Assembly: GCF_010093065.1 (NCBI RefSeq)
Contig: NZ_CP048113.1
Coordinates: 3,100,001 to 3,164,000 of the forward strand
Origin: Chitinophaga agri
Lineage (GTDB): Bacteria > Bacteroidota > Bacteroidia > Chitinophagales > Chitinophagaceae
Length of the DNA stretch: 64,000 nucleotides
Direction: 5' to 3'
The position numbers and the translations under genes were made by a program. The notes under the pieces are model-generated. The model did not search any database. It was not told the origin of the DNA and worked only from the letters and a program-made list of their open reading frames with translations. This document shows, in pieces, positions 9,160 to 17,773 of this stretch. Position 1 is the stretch's first letter, and every line of letters starts with the position of its first letter.

Positions 9160-9606
9160 TTGAAAACGTAAATCAATAAATTATTATCTGAAATCCATTA
9201 CTGGATAGGAATACACCTTCTATGACTGTAGTGGTCACGGTGTTGCGATAGCGGGCATTGTATAAGCGGACGCTATCAAATACGAGGTCGTCGGGAAAGA
9301 TATCTAAAGACGTTGAACCCAATAGAGTACTCTCCTTCCATCAGAGAAGGATGATATGCAGAAAGGTTATGGGCCGCAAAGTTTACCAACTTCAGTTCAG
9401 CATTAAATTGTTAAAAACAGTCTTTAATTTAAATCAACCGCAAAGTTATAATATTATTTTTTCTTAACGGCCAAAAAATTCAAGACTGAAAGTTAAATTA
9501 TCAGGTAGGTAGTTGCAAATTATGGGCCAACATAGATTATTTATATTCATATAAAACAGATGTCCCCGCCACATTGGCGGGGACACACTGAGAATCAATA
9601 GTTTAA
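9160..9606 (-). promoter_or_regulatory. Leader and promoter region of the arg operon
   Basis: No convincing gene lies here. On the minus strand a TAACTTTG box (9441-9448) matches the Bacteroidota -7 motif TAnnTTTG, with a TTTG 23 nt upstream (9472-9475), slightly longer than the ideal spacing. This implies a leader of about 275 nt. Within it are a 7-bp inverted repeat (9247-9253 with 9271-9277) and a smaller hairpin near 9330-9350. The part nearest 9606 holds the fucosidase terminator. No ArgR gene or ARG box was recognised. Confidence 0.4.
9561..9585 (-). terminator. Terminator after the GH29 fucosidase gene
   Basis: A perfect 11-bp GC-rich stem (9561-9571 with 9575-9585) has a 3-nt loop. 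On the minus strand it is followed by TCTGTTTTAT, a short T-run, 22 bp beyond the fucosidase stop codon. Confidence 0.75.
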
Positions 9607-11688
9607 TCATTTAGTGATCACTCCCAGCTCTGCCACACTGGCCCAGTGTTCGTTCTCATTGGCAGGGGCGATCGCCACCAACCTGAAGAAACGGCCTTTC
9701 ACCGGTGTGTTGAATTTAATTGTCTGTATAACAGGATTGTTAGCGATGTTTGCGAAGTTTCCATGTGCGACCGGTTGTCCCCAGTTCTCCCCATCCTGAC
9801 TGATATAGAACTCATAAGTATATATGGTACCGGAACGTACCGTCTGGTGTCTGGGTGTATAAGTGAACCCTTTCAATACCAGTGTATCCTGCATATCCAC
9901 CTGAATCTCATGCGGATATTTTGAAGCATCCGGCTGATAGTTGGTCATCCAGAAGGAGTTCGGGTTACCATCGATCGCTCTGTCCGGATCCGCGCCGTCT
10001 GCCTGTCCATCAGTATAGATCACTTTCCATTTGGCCGGCGCTACGTCGAAGGCTGCTGTTACTGTGGTGCTGGCTACTTTTCCTTTCTCCAGGAAAGCCT
10101 TCGCTTTCACCACTCCGCCTTTCGGCAGGGAAATGAAGCCGGTATATTTCGGAGATTTAAAGGTAGGTTCCTTCCCATCCAGGGTATAGTGCAGCTCAGG
10201 ATCAGCTGACGCGCAGGTAATGCTTACCTCGCCATTCTTATTACGCTGGATCATCGGCACGGCCAGTAATCCCGGCGCCCTGTAGACCTGCACTTCGCTG
10301 ATCACCGGACAAGACAGCGCGTCCTGTATATTGATCCGTACCTGTGTAGTGGTCACATCAGGGAATGAGAGGATACGTTTATGTCCGACAGTAGTCGCAG
10401 TCGCAATTTCCCTGAACACACCTTTTTCCAGCACTTCCACACTGAAACCCTTCACACGCTGGCCCAGTGCGATGTACTCCTGCAATACCAGACGATTGAA
10501 GGTGGTCGCTTTCGGGAAGGTCAGTGTGATGGTACCTTTCAGCACATTATCAGGTGTTGCCCAGTACGTGTCTTTTTTACCGTCAACCAGGAACTTTGCA
10601 TTTACTTTTGCGTTGTTCTTACGCGTTTCGGTAGCTGTTACTTTCGCCCCCTTTGCCAGGTTCACCCTAAAGCTGGCGTCTACCATCTTCCTGAACTCCA
10701 TCAGACGAGTAGAATCAGCGCTGTAGATCAGTCCCCTCCTGTCTACCGGTACATTCAGCAGCATATTACCATTACGGCCAACAGAGCCGTAGTAGATATC
10801 AAGTAATTGCTGTACGCTCTTCACCTTATCATTGGTAGAAGGACTATAAAACCATCCCGGGCGGATAGACACGTCACATTCTGACGGTATCCATTTCTCA
10901 CCGTTCATATTACCCTCATTCAGTACAGACTGCGCTGGTGCGCCTTTGCCAGGCGTAAACCCGGTTACATTCAGCGTAGCCCAGTTGGTAGTTCCTGCGA
11001 TACCGTCTTCATTACCTACCCAGCGGCAACCCGGCCCGACATCACTGAAGATAACCGCGTTCGGCTGGTTTTTATATACCGTATTGTGGAAAAGCGGCCA
11101 GTCGTATACCGGCTTTTTACCGTTCGGACCTTCTCCGTTCGCACCATCAAACCACTGTTCGAATACCGGGCCGTAGCTGCTCAGTACTTCATTTAATGTA
11201 TTGGCGAAAACCTGATTGTATTCGGGCGTACCGTAAGCCGGGTGGTTACGGTCCCATGGAGAAAGGTATACCCCGAACTTCAGACCATATTCCTTACAGG
11301 CGGCTGACAGCTCTTTCAACACATCTCCCTTCCCATCTTTCCAGGAGCTTTCCCTTACCGTATGTGTGCTGTATTTACTTGGCCACAGACAGAAACCGTC
11401 GTGGTGTTTGGCAGTGATGATGATTGCCTTCATACCGGCCTGCTTCGCAGTACGTGCCCATTGGCGGGCATCCAGCTGAGAAGGATTGAAGACCTTTGGG
11501 TCCTCATCACCATGTCCCCATTCATTATCAGTAAATGTATTGGGTCCCAGGTGGATAAACATGTAGTATTCCATATCCTGCCAGTCAAGCTGGGCCTGGG
11601 ATGGCAGCGCACCATAAGGAGCGATGTCCTGTGCATGAGCAGAGGCAAGGGAGCAGCAAAGTCCTGCCGTTAATAGAAACTTTCTCAT
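9607..11688 (-). CDS. Secreted GH29 alpha-L-fucosidase with chitobiase-like and discoidin domains
   Basis: The protein removes terminal alpha-L-fucose from glycans. A Sec signal peptide (1-20, ending SAHAQ) targets it to the periplasm or beyond. The GH29 TIM barrel spans about 25-350, with KHHDGFCLW at 94-102 and the likely catalytic nucleophile Asp181 in WFDGANGEG. The layout resembles the branched-linkage (alpha-1,3/1,4) GH29-B group. F5/8 type C-like beta-sandwiches lie around 350-475 and 555-690, with a chitobiase C-terminal-like segment (HYTLDGKEPTF) between. It is divergent from the GH109-like gene, and three direct repeats precede it. Confidence 0.9.
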   Translation of the reverse strand: MRKFLLTAGLCCSLASAHAQDIAPYGALPSQAQLDWQDMEYYMFIHLGPNTFTDNEWGHGDEDPKVFNPSQLDARQWARTAKQAGMKAIIITAKHHDGFCLWPSKYSTHTVRESSWKDGKGDVLKELSAACKEYGLKFGVYLSPWDRNHPAYGTPEYNQVFANTLNEVLSSYGPVFEQWFDGANGEGPNGKKPVYDWPLFHNTVYKNQPNAVIFSDVGPGCRWVGNEDGIAGTTNWATLNVTGFTPGKGAPAQSVLNEGNMNGEKWIPSECDVSIRPGWFYSPSTNDKVKSVQQLLDIYYGSVGRNGNMLLNVPVDRRGLIYSADSTRLMEFRKMVDASFRVNLAKGAKVTATETRKNNAKVNAKFLVDGKKDTYWATPDNVLKGTITLTFPKATTFNRLVLQEYIALGQRVKGFSVEVLEKGVFREIATATTVGHKRILSFPDVTTTQVRINIQDALSCPVISEVQVYRAPGLLAVPMIQRNKNGEVSITCASADPELHYTLDGKEPTFKSPKYTGFISLPKGGVVKAKAFLEKGKVASTTVTAAFDVAPAKWKVIYTDGQADGADPDRAIDGNPNSFWMTNYQPDASKYPHEIQVDMQDTLVLKGFTYTPRHQTVRSGTIYTYEFYISQDGENWGQPVAHGNFANIANNPVIQTIKFNTPVKGRFFRLVAIAPANENEHWASVAELGVITK

Positions 11689-12009
11689 CTAAAATGTTTG
11701 ACCGCTTGCATCAACGGATGGGTTTCCGGACACAATCAGTTATATAAGACCTGTTATTAAATTCTTATGACCTGTTCTCTAATAAGACCTGTTCTCTCAC
11801 GTTTTCCACAACGTCGAACTAAAATAGTGTTTAAAAAAGCGTATCGCCTACACCATGATAAAATTGATGCAGGGAAAGGCAAAATAAAACAGAACTTACA
11901 ACTATTTTATTAACGCTGGCAACAACTATTACGCAATTTTTCTATTTTTAGTCACCAGCATCCATACACCAGCAGTCTTCTTTTAGCAAGAGCTAAAACC
12001 AAACAACGC
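11689..12009. promoter_or_regulatory. Divergent promoter region between GH29 and GH109 genes, with direct repeats
   Basis: No ORF is supported here. The octamer GACCTGTT occurs three times in direct orientation (11748-11755, 11769-11776, 11786-11793), embedded in longer similarity such as TAAGACCTGTT and GACCTGTTCTCT. An inverted repeat ACGTT-N6-AACGT (11799-11814) lies next to the third copy. The array sits about 60-105 bp upstream of the fucosidase start, where an activator or repressor could bind. No clear -7 box was found for either gene. Confidence 0.4.
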
Positions 12010-13404
12010 ATGAAAAAGCAGCAATTTCACAGGAGAAACTTTCTCAAAACCACTGTGGCCGCAGGTGTGGGATTAACCCTCCTTAATACGCCTGCCCAAC
12101 TCTTCGCCGCCACACGAAAAGAAAAAGTAAGAATAGGACTGATAGGCGTCGGTGCACGTGGACAGGGGCATCTTGAGCTATGCCTGCAACGGACTGACGT
12201 AGACGTGGTCGCTATCTGTGATCCGGATACACAGTGGGCTATTCCGAAATCACGGGACCTGATCAGCAAGGCTTACGGCGCCAAAAAGAAAGTGGCAGAA
12301 TACAGTAACGGACCAGAAGATTTCCACAATATGCTCAGGCGTGATGACATGGATGCAGTCATCATAGCTACTCCGTGGGAATGGCACACCATACAGGCAG
12401 TAGCGGCCATGAAAGCAGGCAAAACGCCTGCTGTAGAGGTATGTGGCGCTTCTGACATCCAGGAATGCTGGAACCTTGTTAATACAAGTGAAGATACCAA
12501 CATCCCTGTCTTTGGTATGGAAAACGTATGTTACCGCCGGGATGTAATGGCCGTGCTGAACATGGTGCGGCAGGGGCTTTTCGGCGAACTGACGCACCTG
12601 CAGGGAGGTTATCAGCACGACCTGCGGAAGGTAAAGTTCAATGATGGCAAACAGTTATACGGAGGAGGGGTAGAATTTGGCGAGAAAGCGATGTCAGAGG
12701 CCAAATGGAGGACCAATCACAGTGTACATCGTAACGGCGACCTCTATCCTACCCATGGCTTAGGCCCTGTGGCAAATATGATCAACATCAACAGAGGAAA
12801 TCGTTTGCTGTCACTGACATCGGTTGCCACCAAAGCCAGAGGATTACATAAGTATGTTGTGGATAATGGTGGTGAAAACCATCCTAATGCCAAGGTAGAA
12901 TTTAAGTTAGGGGATATTGTATCTACCCTGATCCGCACCAATAACGGAGAGACCATTATGCTGTCGCACGATACCAACTCTCCGCGTCCCTACTCACTCA
13001 ATTTCCGAGTGCAGGGTACGAATGGATTATGGATGGACGATTTCGATTCAATCTATGTGGAAGGCAAAAGTCCGTATGACCAGTGGGAGAAAGCCGGTAG
13101 CGAAAAAGATCCGGCGAGCTACATGGGCAAATATGACCATCCGCTGTGGAAACGTTATACCAGCAGTGCTGCCGGCGCCGGACATGGAGGAATGGACTGG
13201 TTTGTGATCAATTCATTCATTGAAAGTGTGAAAAGAGGCGCCCCATATGCACTGGATGTGTATGACCTGGCTACCTGGTATGCGATCACACCACTCAGTG
13301 AACAGTCAGTAGCCGAAGGCGGGAATGTGCAGTATATACCTGACTTCACGCGTGGGCAGTGGATGAACCGGAAACCGATCTTTGCACTGGACGACCAGTA
13401 TTAG
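12010..13404 (+). CDS. GH109-family alpha-N-acetylgalactosaminidase (NAD-dependent, Tat-exported)
   Basis: This Gfo/Idh/MocA-fold protein has a twin-arginine signal (RRNFLK at 8-13, hydrophobic stretch to about 33) and a Rossmann motif GVGARG at 46-51. It resembles the Elizabethkingia GH109 enzyme in many blocks that I recall, including MENVCYRRD, QGGYQHDLR, GGVEFGEKA, KWRTNH, THGLGP and GHGGMD. GH109 enzymes cleave terminal alpha-GalNAc through a redox mechanism with tightly bound NAD. Length (464 aa) and C-terminus (PDFTRGQW) also agree. A plain sugar dehydrogenase is the alternative, less likely given the neighbouring fucosidase and glycosylasparaginase. Just past the stop, 11 bp including a second TAA are repeated. 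Confidence 0.82.
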   Translation: MKKQQFHRRNFLKTTVAAGVGLTLLNTPAQLFAATRKEKVRIGLIGVGARGQGHLELCLQRTDVDVVAICDPDTQWAIPKSRDLISKAYGAKKKVAEYSNGPEDFHNMLRRDDMDAVIIATPWEWHTIQAVAAMKAGKTPAVEVCGASDIQECWNLVNTSEDTNIPVFGMENVCYRRDVMAVLNMVRQGLFGELTHLQGGYQHDLRKVKFNDGKQLYGGGVEFGEKAMSEAKWRTNHSVHRNGDLYPTHGLGPVANMININRGNRLLSLTSVATKARGLHKYVVDNGGENHPNAKVEFKLGDIVSTLIRTNNGETIMLSHDTNSPRPYSLNFRVQGTNGLWMDDFDSIYVEGKSPYDQWEKAGSEKDPASYMGKYDHPLWKRYTSSAAGAGHGGMDWFVINSFIESVKRGAPYALDVYDLATWYAITPLSEQSVAEGGNVQYIPDFTRGQWMNRKPIFALDDQY

Positions 13405-13427
13405 CGCCGGAAGACCAGTATTAAATA

Positions 13428-13456
13428 AAAAGGCCCCGCCAGTAGCGGGGCCTTTT
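13428..13456. terminator. Bidirectional terminator between GH109 and FucP-type permease genes
   Basis: A perfect 12-bp stem (13428-13439 with 13445-13456) has a 5-nt loop and A/T tails on both sides, at a convergent junction. Confidence 0.85.
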
Positions 13457-13473
13457 CTATAATTAATCAGTTA

Positions 13474-14793
13474 TTATCTTTTACCTACTTTATGCCCTGC
13501 CAGTGCATAATATAGAATGTACAGATAACATGGTACCATACAGTACACAAAAGCGTGTCTGAAGTCCAGTCCTTCCACATAGATGAAGCTCTCAGGATTG
13601 TACAGGCGGGAGAAGATCTGTGGCAATACGCCACCACCAACGATGCCCATTACCAGGAAGGCGGAACCCAACTTGGTGAACCTGCCCAGTTTCTCGATAC
13701 CCAAAGGGAAGATAGCAGGCCACATCAGTGAGTTAGCCAATCCGAGCAGGGCGATAAAGGTTACAGCGGTGTAGCCGGTAGTCAGATATGCACAAACTGT
13801 AAACAGTACACCAAGTATGGCGCAGATACGTAAGCTCATAGACTGAGACAGGTATTTCGGGATCGCGATGATCCCTACTACATATCCTACCAGCATGGCA
13901 GCAAGCGTAAATGTGGTGAAATATTTGGTCTGGTCGAGGTTCATACCTAATTCCCTGCCATAAGTACCGATCACATCACCGGCCATTACTTCAACACCCA
14001 CATACATGAATATACAGAGAGCACCCAGTAGCACATATGGATACTGGAAAATGCTGGTTCTGCTGTCGGTCACTGTCTTTCCTTCAGCATCCACGGTTTT
14101 GTTTTCCGTTTCTATTTCAGGCAGGGAGGAACGGCTGATGGCTACGGCCACTACCACACAAATCACTGCAAGGATAATATAGGGAAGAATAACTCTGGAA
14201 GCGAGGCTGTCCAGCAGACCATTCTTTTCCACCAGGTCAGTAGCCGTCTGGATCTGGGCCTCCAGTTTTGTCGCATCTTTTAAGATAATGGAAGCCAGGA
14301 TCAGCGGGCTTATTGTACCGGCTATCTTGTTACAGATACCCATTATGCTGATACGTTTGGCAGCACTCTCTATTGGTCCGATGATGCTTACATAGGGATT
14401 GGAGGCAGTCTGCAACAGTGACATTCCCGCCCCCTGTATGAACAGACCGGTCAGGAACATACCGAAGCTGCGGGTATTGGCAGCCGGAATGAATACAAGG
14501 CAGCCAGCAGCCATGATGACAAGGCTGTATGCCATACCGTTTTTAAAACCGGTCTTCTTGATAATGAAGGAGGAAGGGATGGCGAGGAAGAAATAACCCA
14601 GGTAAGAAGCAAATGTCACCAACAGTGCTTCTGCAATAGAAAGCTGGCAGGAAATCTGCAGGAACGGGATCAGTGTTGCATTCACCCACGTAATAAAGCC
14701 CAGCATAAAATACAGTATCCCCAAAATCATGAGTGATTGCACAAAACCGGCCTGTTTAGGAGGCGCAGCAAGCGTTGTTGCGGTGTTAGACAT
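13474..14793 (-). CDS. FucP-type MFS sugar:H+ symporter
   Basis: This 439-aa inner-membrane permease of the fucose/glucose/galactose (FucP) branch of the MFS has twelve hydrophobic segments. Typical residues include GFITWVN near the N-terminus, LQTASNPYVS in TM4-5 and YVGVEVMAGDVIG in TM7. The open frame runs 31 codons further upstream, but those codons are basic and not membrane-like; the ATG before SNTATTL fits the family start. Divergent orientation to the second permease and its place beside glycosidases suggest it imports a released monosaccharide (fucose, GlcNAc or GalNAc); which one is unknown. Confidence 0.88.
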   Translation of the reverse strand: MSNTATTLAAPPKQAGFVQSLMILGILYFMLGFITWVNATLIPFLQISCQLSIAEALLVTFASYLGYFFLAIPSSFIIKKTGFKNGMAYSLVIMAAGCLVFIPAANTRSFGMFLTGLFIQGAGMSLLQTASNPYVSIIGPIESAAKRISIMGICNKIAGTISPLILASIILKDATKLEAQIQTATDLVEKNGLLDSLASRVILPYIILAVICVVVAVAISRSSLPEIETENKTVDAEGKTVTDSRTSIFQYPYVLLGALCIFMYVGVEVMAGDVIGTYGRELGMNLDQTKYFTTFTLAAMLVGYVVGIIAIPKYLSQSMSLRICAILGVLFTVCAYLTTGYTAVTFIALLGLANSLMWPAIFPLGIEKLGRFTKLGSAFLVMGIVGGGVLPQIFSRLYNPESFIYVEGLDFRHAFVYCMVPCYLYILYYALAGHKVGKR

Positions 14794-15127
14794 TGTTACC
14801 CTGTTTTTATAAATTATTAAATGATTCTGATTGATCCTTGCGAACTTAACCAACAATTTCCGCATTTCATAGTTAAATGCGACCAAATGGCGGTCCGGGA
14901 TAGATTAAAGTTAATTTACGATCTTAAATGGCTTAAATAGTACACTTTTCCAACTCCCTTTCAGGGGTTTAATCAACTTCTATTAAAAAAGAATAGAAAT
15001 TTTACAACATATTAGCTAAAACGTTTTTGCTTCAGGAAAATAGGCACATTTATTTTGAAAATTTAGGAATTGTCGAAAAATAAATTATAAATTTAACGCG
15101 CAAAAATTACAGTAATTTAACACGTTT
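14794..15127. promoter_or_regulatory. Divergent control region with a LacI-like operator
   Basis: No gene is seen in this AT-rich gap between two divergent permease genes. A 16-bp near-perfect palindrome GCTAAAACGTTTTTGC (15015-15030) has the central CG and AAACGTTT core typical of LacI-family operators. A second inverted repeat TTCTATT-N7-AATAGAA lies at 14978-14998. The palindrome is about 100 bp before the + strand permease start, a position suited to repression of the permease-kinase-glycosylasparaginase operon. No LacI-family gene is in the window. Confidence 0.5.
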
Positions 15128-16798
15128 ATGGCTCAACAAACAAAGCAAAGTACACATCCATCTTTCTTTGTACTGATACTTGTATTTTTTTTCTGGGGAT
15201 TCGTTGCTGCCTCAAACAGCATATTCATTCCCTTTTGTAAAGCGCATTTCCACCTTGGACAGCTGGAATCACAGTTAATTGATTTCTCTTTCTATGGCGC
15301 TTACTTCATCGGCTCGCTGCTGCTGTATCTCTTCTCAGCAATACGGGGCGTAGACATCTTAAACAAGATCGGTTACCAGAAAGGGATTATTTATGGCCTG
15401 CTCATCTCTGTAGTAGGCGCAATCGCGTTAATTGCCGCAGTGAACATTGGCAACAAGATGGCTGACGAAACTGCCGCTTTTTATCTTATTCTGGGTGCTT
15501 TCTTTATCGTTGCGCTGGGCTTTTCCCTGCAGCAAACTGCTGCTAATCCCTTTGCCATTCTGTTAGGCGATCCGGCTAAAGGTACCCACCGCCTGAACCT
15601 GGCGGGTGGTATCAACTCCTTTGGTACGACTATCGGACCACTGGTTGTAAGTATCCTTCTCTTTGGTTCTGCAAAAGATGCTTCCGTGTCTGCTGACACT
15701 GACATCAGCAAGATCAATGCGCTCTACATCCTGTTGATCGTATTGTTCCTGGTTGCAGCTGCTATCTTCTGGTTCTCTAAAATGCCTAAAGGCACTTCTG
15801 ATGAGCCATTTGAACAATCTCCCCGTGCGAGTAAATCCCTGGGTGCGATCACCGGCATGTTCATCCTGATTATGGTGGGTATTGTTCTTAATGCTATTAA
15901 AACTTCTATTGGTGTTGACGAAGCGACTGACCTCGGTCTGCCTTTCTTCCTGGTAGGTATCGTAGGTATCCTGGCTATTCTGTTCTACTCTCTGAACAGT
16001 GCCCGTAAAGACGGAAATGGCTGGGGTGCAATGAGATATCCTCAGCTGATCATGGGTATGATCGCGATCTTCGTGTATGTGGGTGTGGAAGTGACTATCG
16101 CCAGTAACATGGGCGCCCTGCTGAAACATCCGGGCTTCCTGACACTGGAAGGTTTGTCAGAATCGCAGATCGACCCATACGTTTCCCTGTTCTGGGGTAG
16201 TATGATGGTGGGTCGCTGGACAGGTGCCATCACTGTATTCAACGTATCGAAAACTGCCCGTCAGGTCCTCTCTGTAATTGTACCGTTCATTGCATACGGC
16301 GTCGTACTGGGAGCGAATCACCTGAAAGGTACTGACGTTAGCGTGCTGTATCCTTACGCAGGTGTACTGGTTGTACAGATCATCGGCTTCTTTGCCGGTC
16401 AGGACAAACCAGCTAAAACCCTGATGATATTCGCATTACTTGGTATCATGGCCATGGTAGTTGGTCTGTTCACCACTGGTGAAACATCCATCTTCGCATT
16501 CATCGCAGGCGGTTTGTTCTGCTCTGTAATGTGGTCCTGTATCTTCGCGCTGGCTATTGCTGGTCTGGGTAAATATACCAGTCAGGGTTCTTCCTTCCTG
16601 GTACTGATGATCCTGGGTGGCTCTCTGGTACCTCCTGTTCAGGGCGGTCTCGCAGATATCCCATCTATCGGTATCCATTATTCTTACATTATTCCGGTTG
16701 TATGCTTTGCATACCTGGCCTTTTTTGCATTCAGAGTTAAAAACATATTAAAATCACAGGGAATAGATTATGAGTCAGCAATTAGCGGTGGGCATTGA
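15128..16798 (+). CDS. Large FucP-like MFS permease with extra central membrane segments
   Basis: This MFS permease begins with the FucP-type LVFFFWGFVAASN motif and has LQQTAANPFA in TM4-5 and YVGVEVTIASN at the start of the second half. At 556 aa it is over 100 residues longer than its neighbour. The extra part lies between the halves (around 235-300) and contains two additional hydrophobic stretches (AITGMFILIMVGIVL and FFLVGIVGILAILF). Its stop overlaps the ROK kinase start by 29 bp, so transport and phosphorylation are probably coupled in expression. The likely substrate is GlcNAc or glucose, from context only. Confidence 0.88.
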   Translation: MAQQTKQSTHPSFFVLILVFFFWGFVAASNSIFIPFCKAHFHLGQLESQLIDFSFYGAYFIGSLLLYLFSAIRGVDILNKIGYQKGIIYGLLISVVGAIALIAAVNIGNKMADETAAFYLILGAFFIVALGFSLQQTAANPFAILLGDPAKGTHRLNLAGGINSFGTTIGPLVVSILLFGSAKDASVSADTDISKINALYILLIVLFLVAAAIFWFSKMPKGTSDEPFEQSPRASKSLGAITGMFILIMVGIVLNAIKTSIGVDEATDLGLPFFLVGIVGILAILFYSLNSARKDGNGWGAMRYPQLIMGMIAIFVYVGVEVTIASNMGALLKHPGFLTLEGLSESQIDPYVSLFWGSMMVGRWTGAITVFNVSKTARQVLSVIVPFIAYGVVLGANHLKGTDVSVLYPYAGVLVVQIIGFFAGQDKPAKTLMIFALLGIMAMVVGLFTTGETSIFAFIAGGLFCSVMWSCIFALAIAGLGKYTSQGSSFLVLMILGGSLVPPVQGGLADIPSIGIHYSYIIPVVCFAYLAFFAFRVKNILKSQGIDYESAISGGH

Positions 16799-17735
16799 TA
16801 TTGGAGGAACCAATACAAAGTTTGGCATAGTAGATCGCAGAGGTAATATTCTGTGTGATGGACGTATGCTAACTAATCAACATGAAGACGTTCATGGCTT
16901 CCTGGATGAGTTGCATAGCAATTTGTCCGTATTAATAGAACAGGTAGGAGGTATCCAGAATATCAGAGGTATCGGTGTGGGTGCGCCTAATGGCAACTTC
17001 TATACTGGTAACATTGAGTACGCTCCAAACCTGAGATGGAAAGGCGTAGTGCCCTTGGCGAAACTGCTCAGTGAGAAATTCGGTGTGCCGGCTATTCTTA
17101 CCAACGATGCGAACGCCGCTGCGCTGGGTGAATTCCAGTACGGTGCTGCAAGAAGCATGAGAGATTTTATCGTTATTACACTGGGTACTGGTGTAGGTAG
17201 TGGTATCGTAGCCAATGGTCAGCTGATCTATGGTCATGACGGCTTTGCCGGTGAACTGGGTCACTGCATCGTTATTCCTGGTGGCAGGTATCATCCTGGT
17301 ACTGGTGCACATGGTTCCCTGGAAGCATATGCTTCTGCAACCGGTGTAACCAACACTGCCCTGGAATTCCTGGCTGAACGCCCTGATACAAAGAGCATCC
17401 TGCGTGATCATCCGAAAGAGGAGATCAATTCGAAAGTAATATATGAAGCTGCAATGAAAGGCGATCCGCTGGCAGTAGAAGTATACGAATTCACCGGTAA
17501 AATACTGGGTGAGGCCCTGGCCAACTTCGTAATGTTCTCCAGCCCTGAAGCGATCATCCTGTTCGGCGGTCTGACAAAAGCAGGTGACATGATCATGAAG
17601 CCTGTACGCGAGCATATGGAGAAAAACCTGCTGCCTATCTTCCAGAATAAGGTGAAGCTGGTATTCTCCGAGCTGAAAGAAAGCGATGCTGCCATTCTCG
17701 GCGCGAGCGCACTTGCGTGGGAAATGAAAGATTAA
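16770..17735 (+). CDS. ROK family sugar kinase (glucokinase/N-acetylglucosamine kinase)
   Basis: This kinase phosphorylates a hexose or amino sugar with ATP. ROK features are the N-terminal phosphate loop GIDIGGTNTK (8-17), TNDANAAALGE (111-121, catalytic Asp113), GTGVGSGIV (139-147) and GELGH (161-165). The usual zinc site (CxCGxxGC after the GH motif) is replaced here by HPGTGAHGS at 175-183, with no cysteines. There is no DNA-binding domain, so it is an enzyme, not a ROK repressor. Overlap with the permease gene and linkage to glycosylasparaginase point to GlcNAc, but glucose cannot be excluded. Confidence 0.88.
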   Translation: MSQQLAVGIDIGGTNTKFGIVDRRGNILCDGRMLTNQHEDVHGFLDELHSNLSVLIEQVGGIQNIRGIGVGAPNGNFYTGNIEYAPNLRWKGVVPLAKLLSEKFGVPAILTNDANAAALGEFQYGAARSMRDFIVITLGTGVGSGIVANGQLIYGHDGFAGELGHCIVIPGGRYHPGTGAHGSLEAYASATGVTNTALEFLAERPDTKSILRDHPKEEINSKVIYEAAMKGDPLAVEVYEFTGKILGEALANFVMFSSPEAIILFGGLTKAGDMIMKPVREHMEKNLLPIFQNKVKLVFSELKESDAAILGASALAWEMKD

Positions 17736-17773
17736 ACTTTCAACCGGTTTTCCGGTATCATAAATAAAGATTT

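Noticed and set aside
13393..13423. Duplicated GACCAGTATTA at the end of the GH109 gene
   Set aside because: A simple 11-bp tandem copy that repeats the stop codon; it has no likely function beyond replication slippage.
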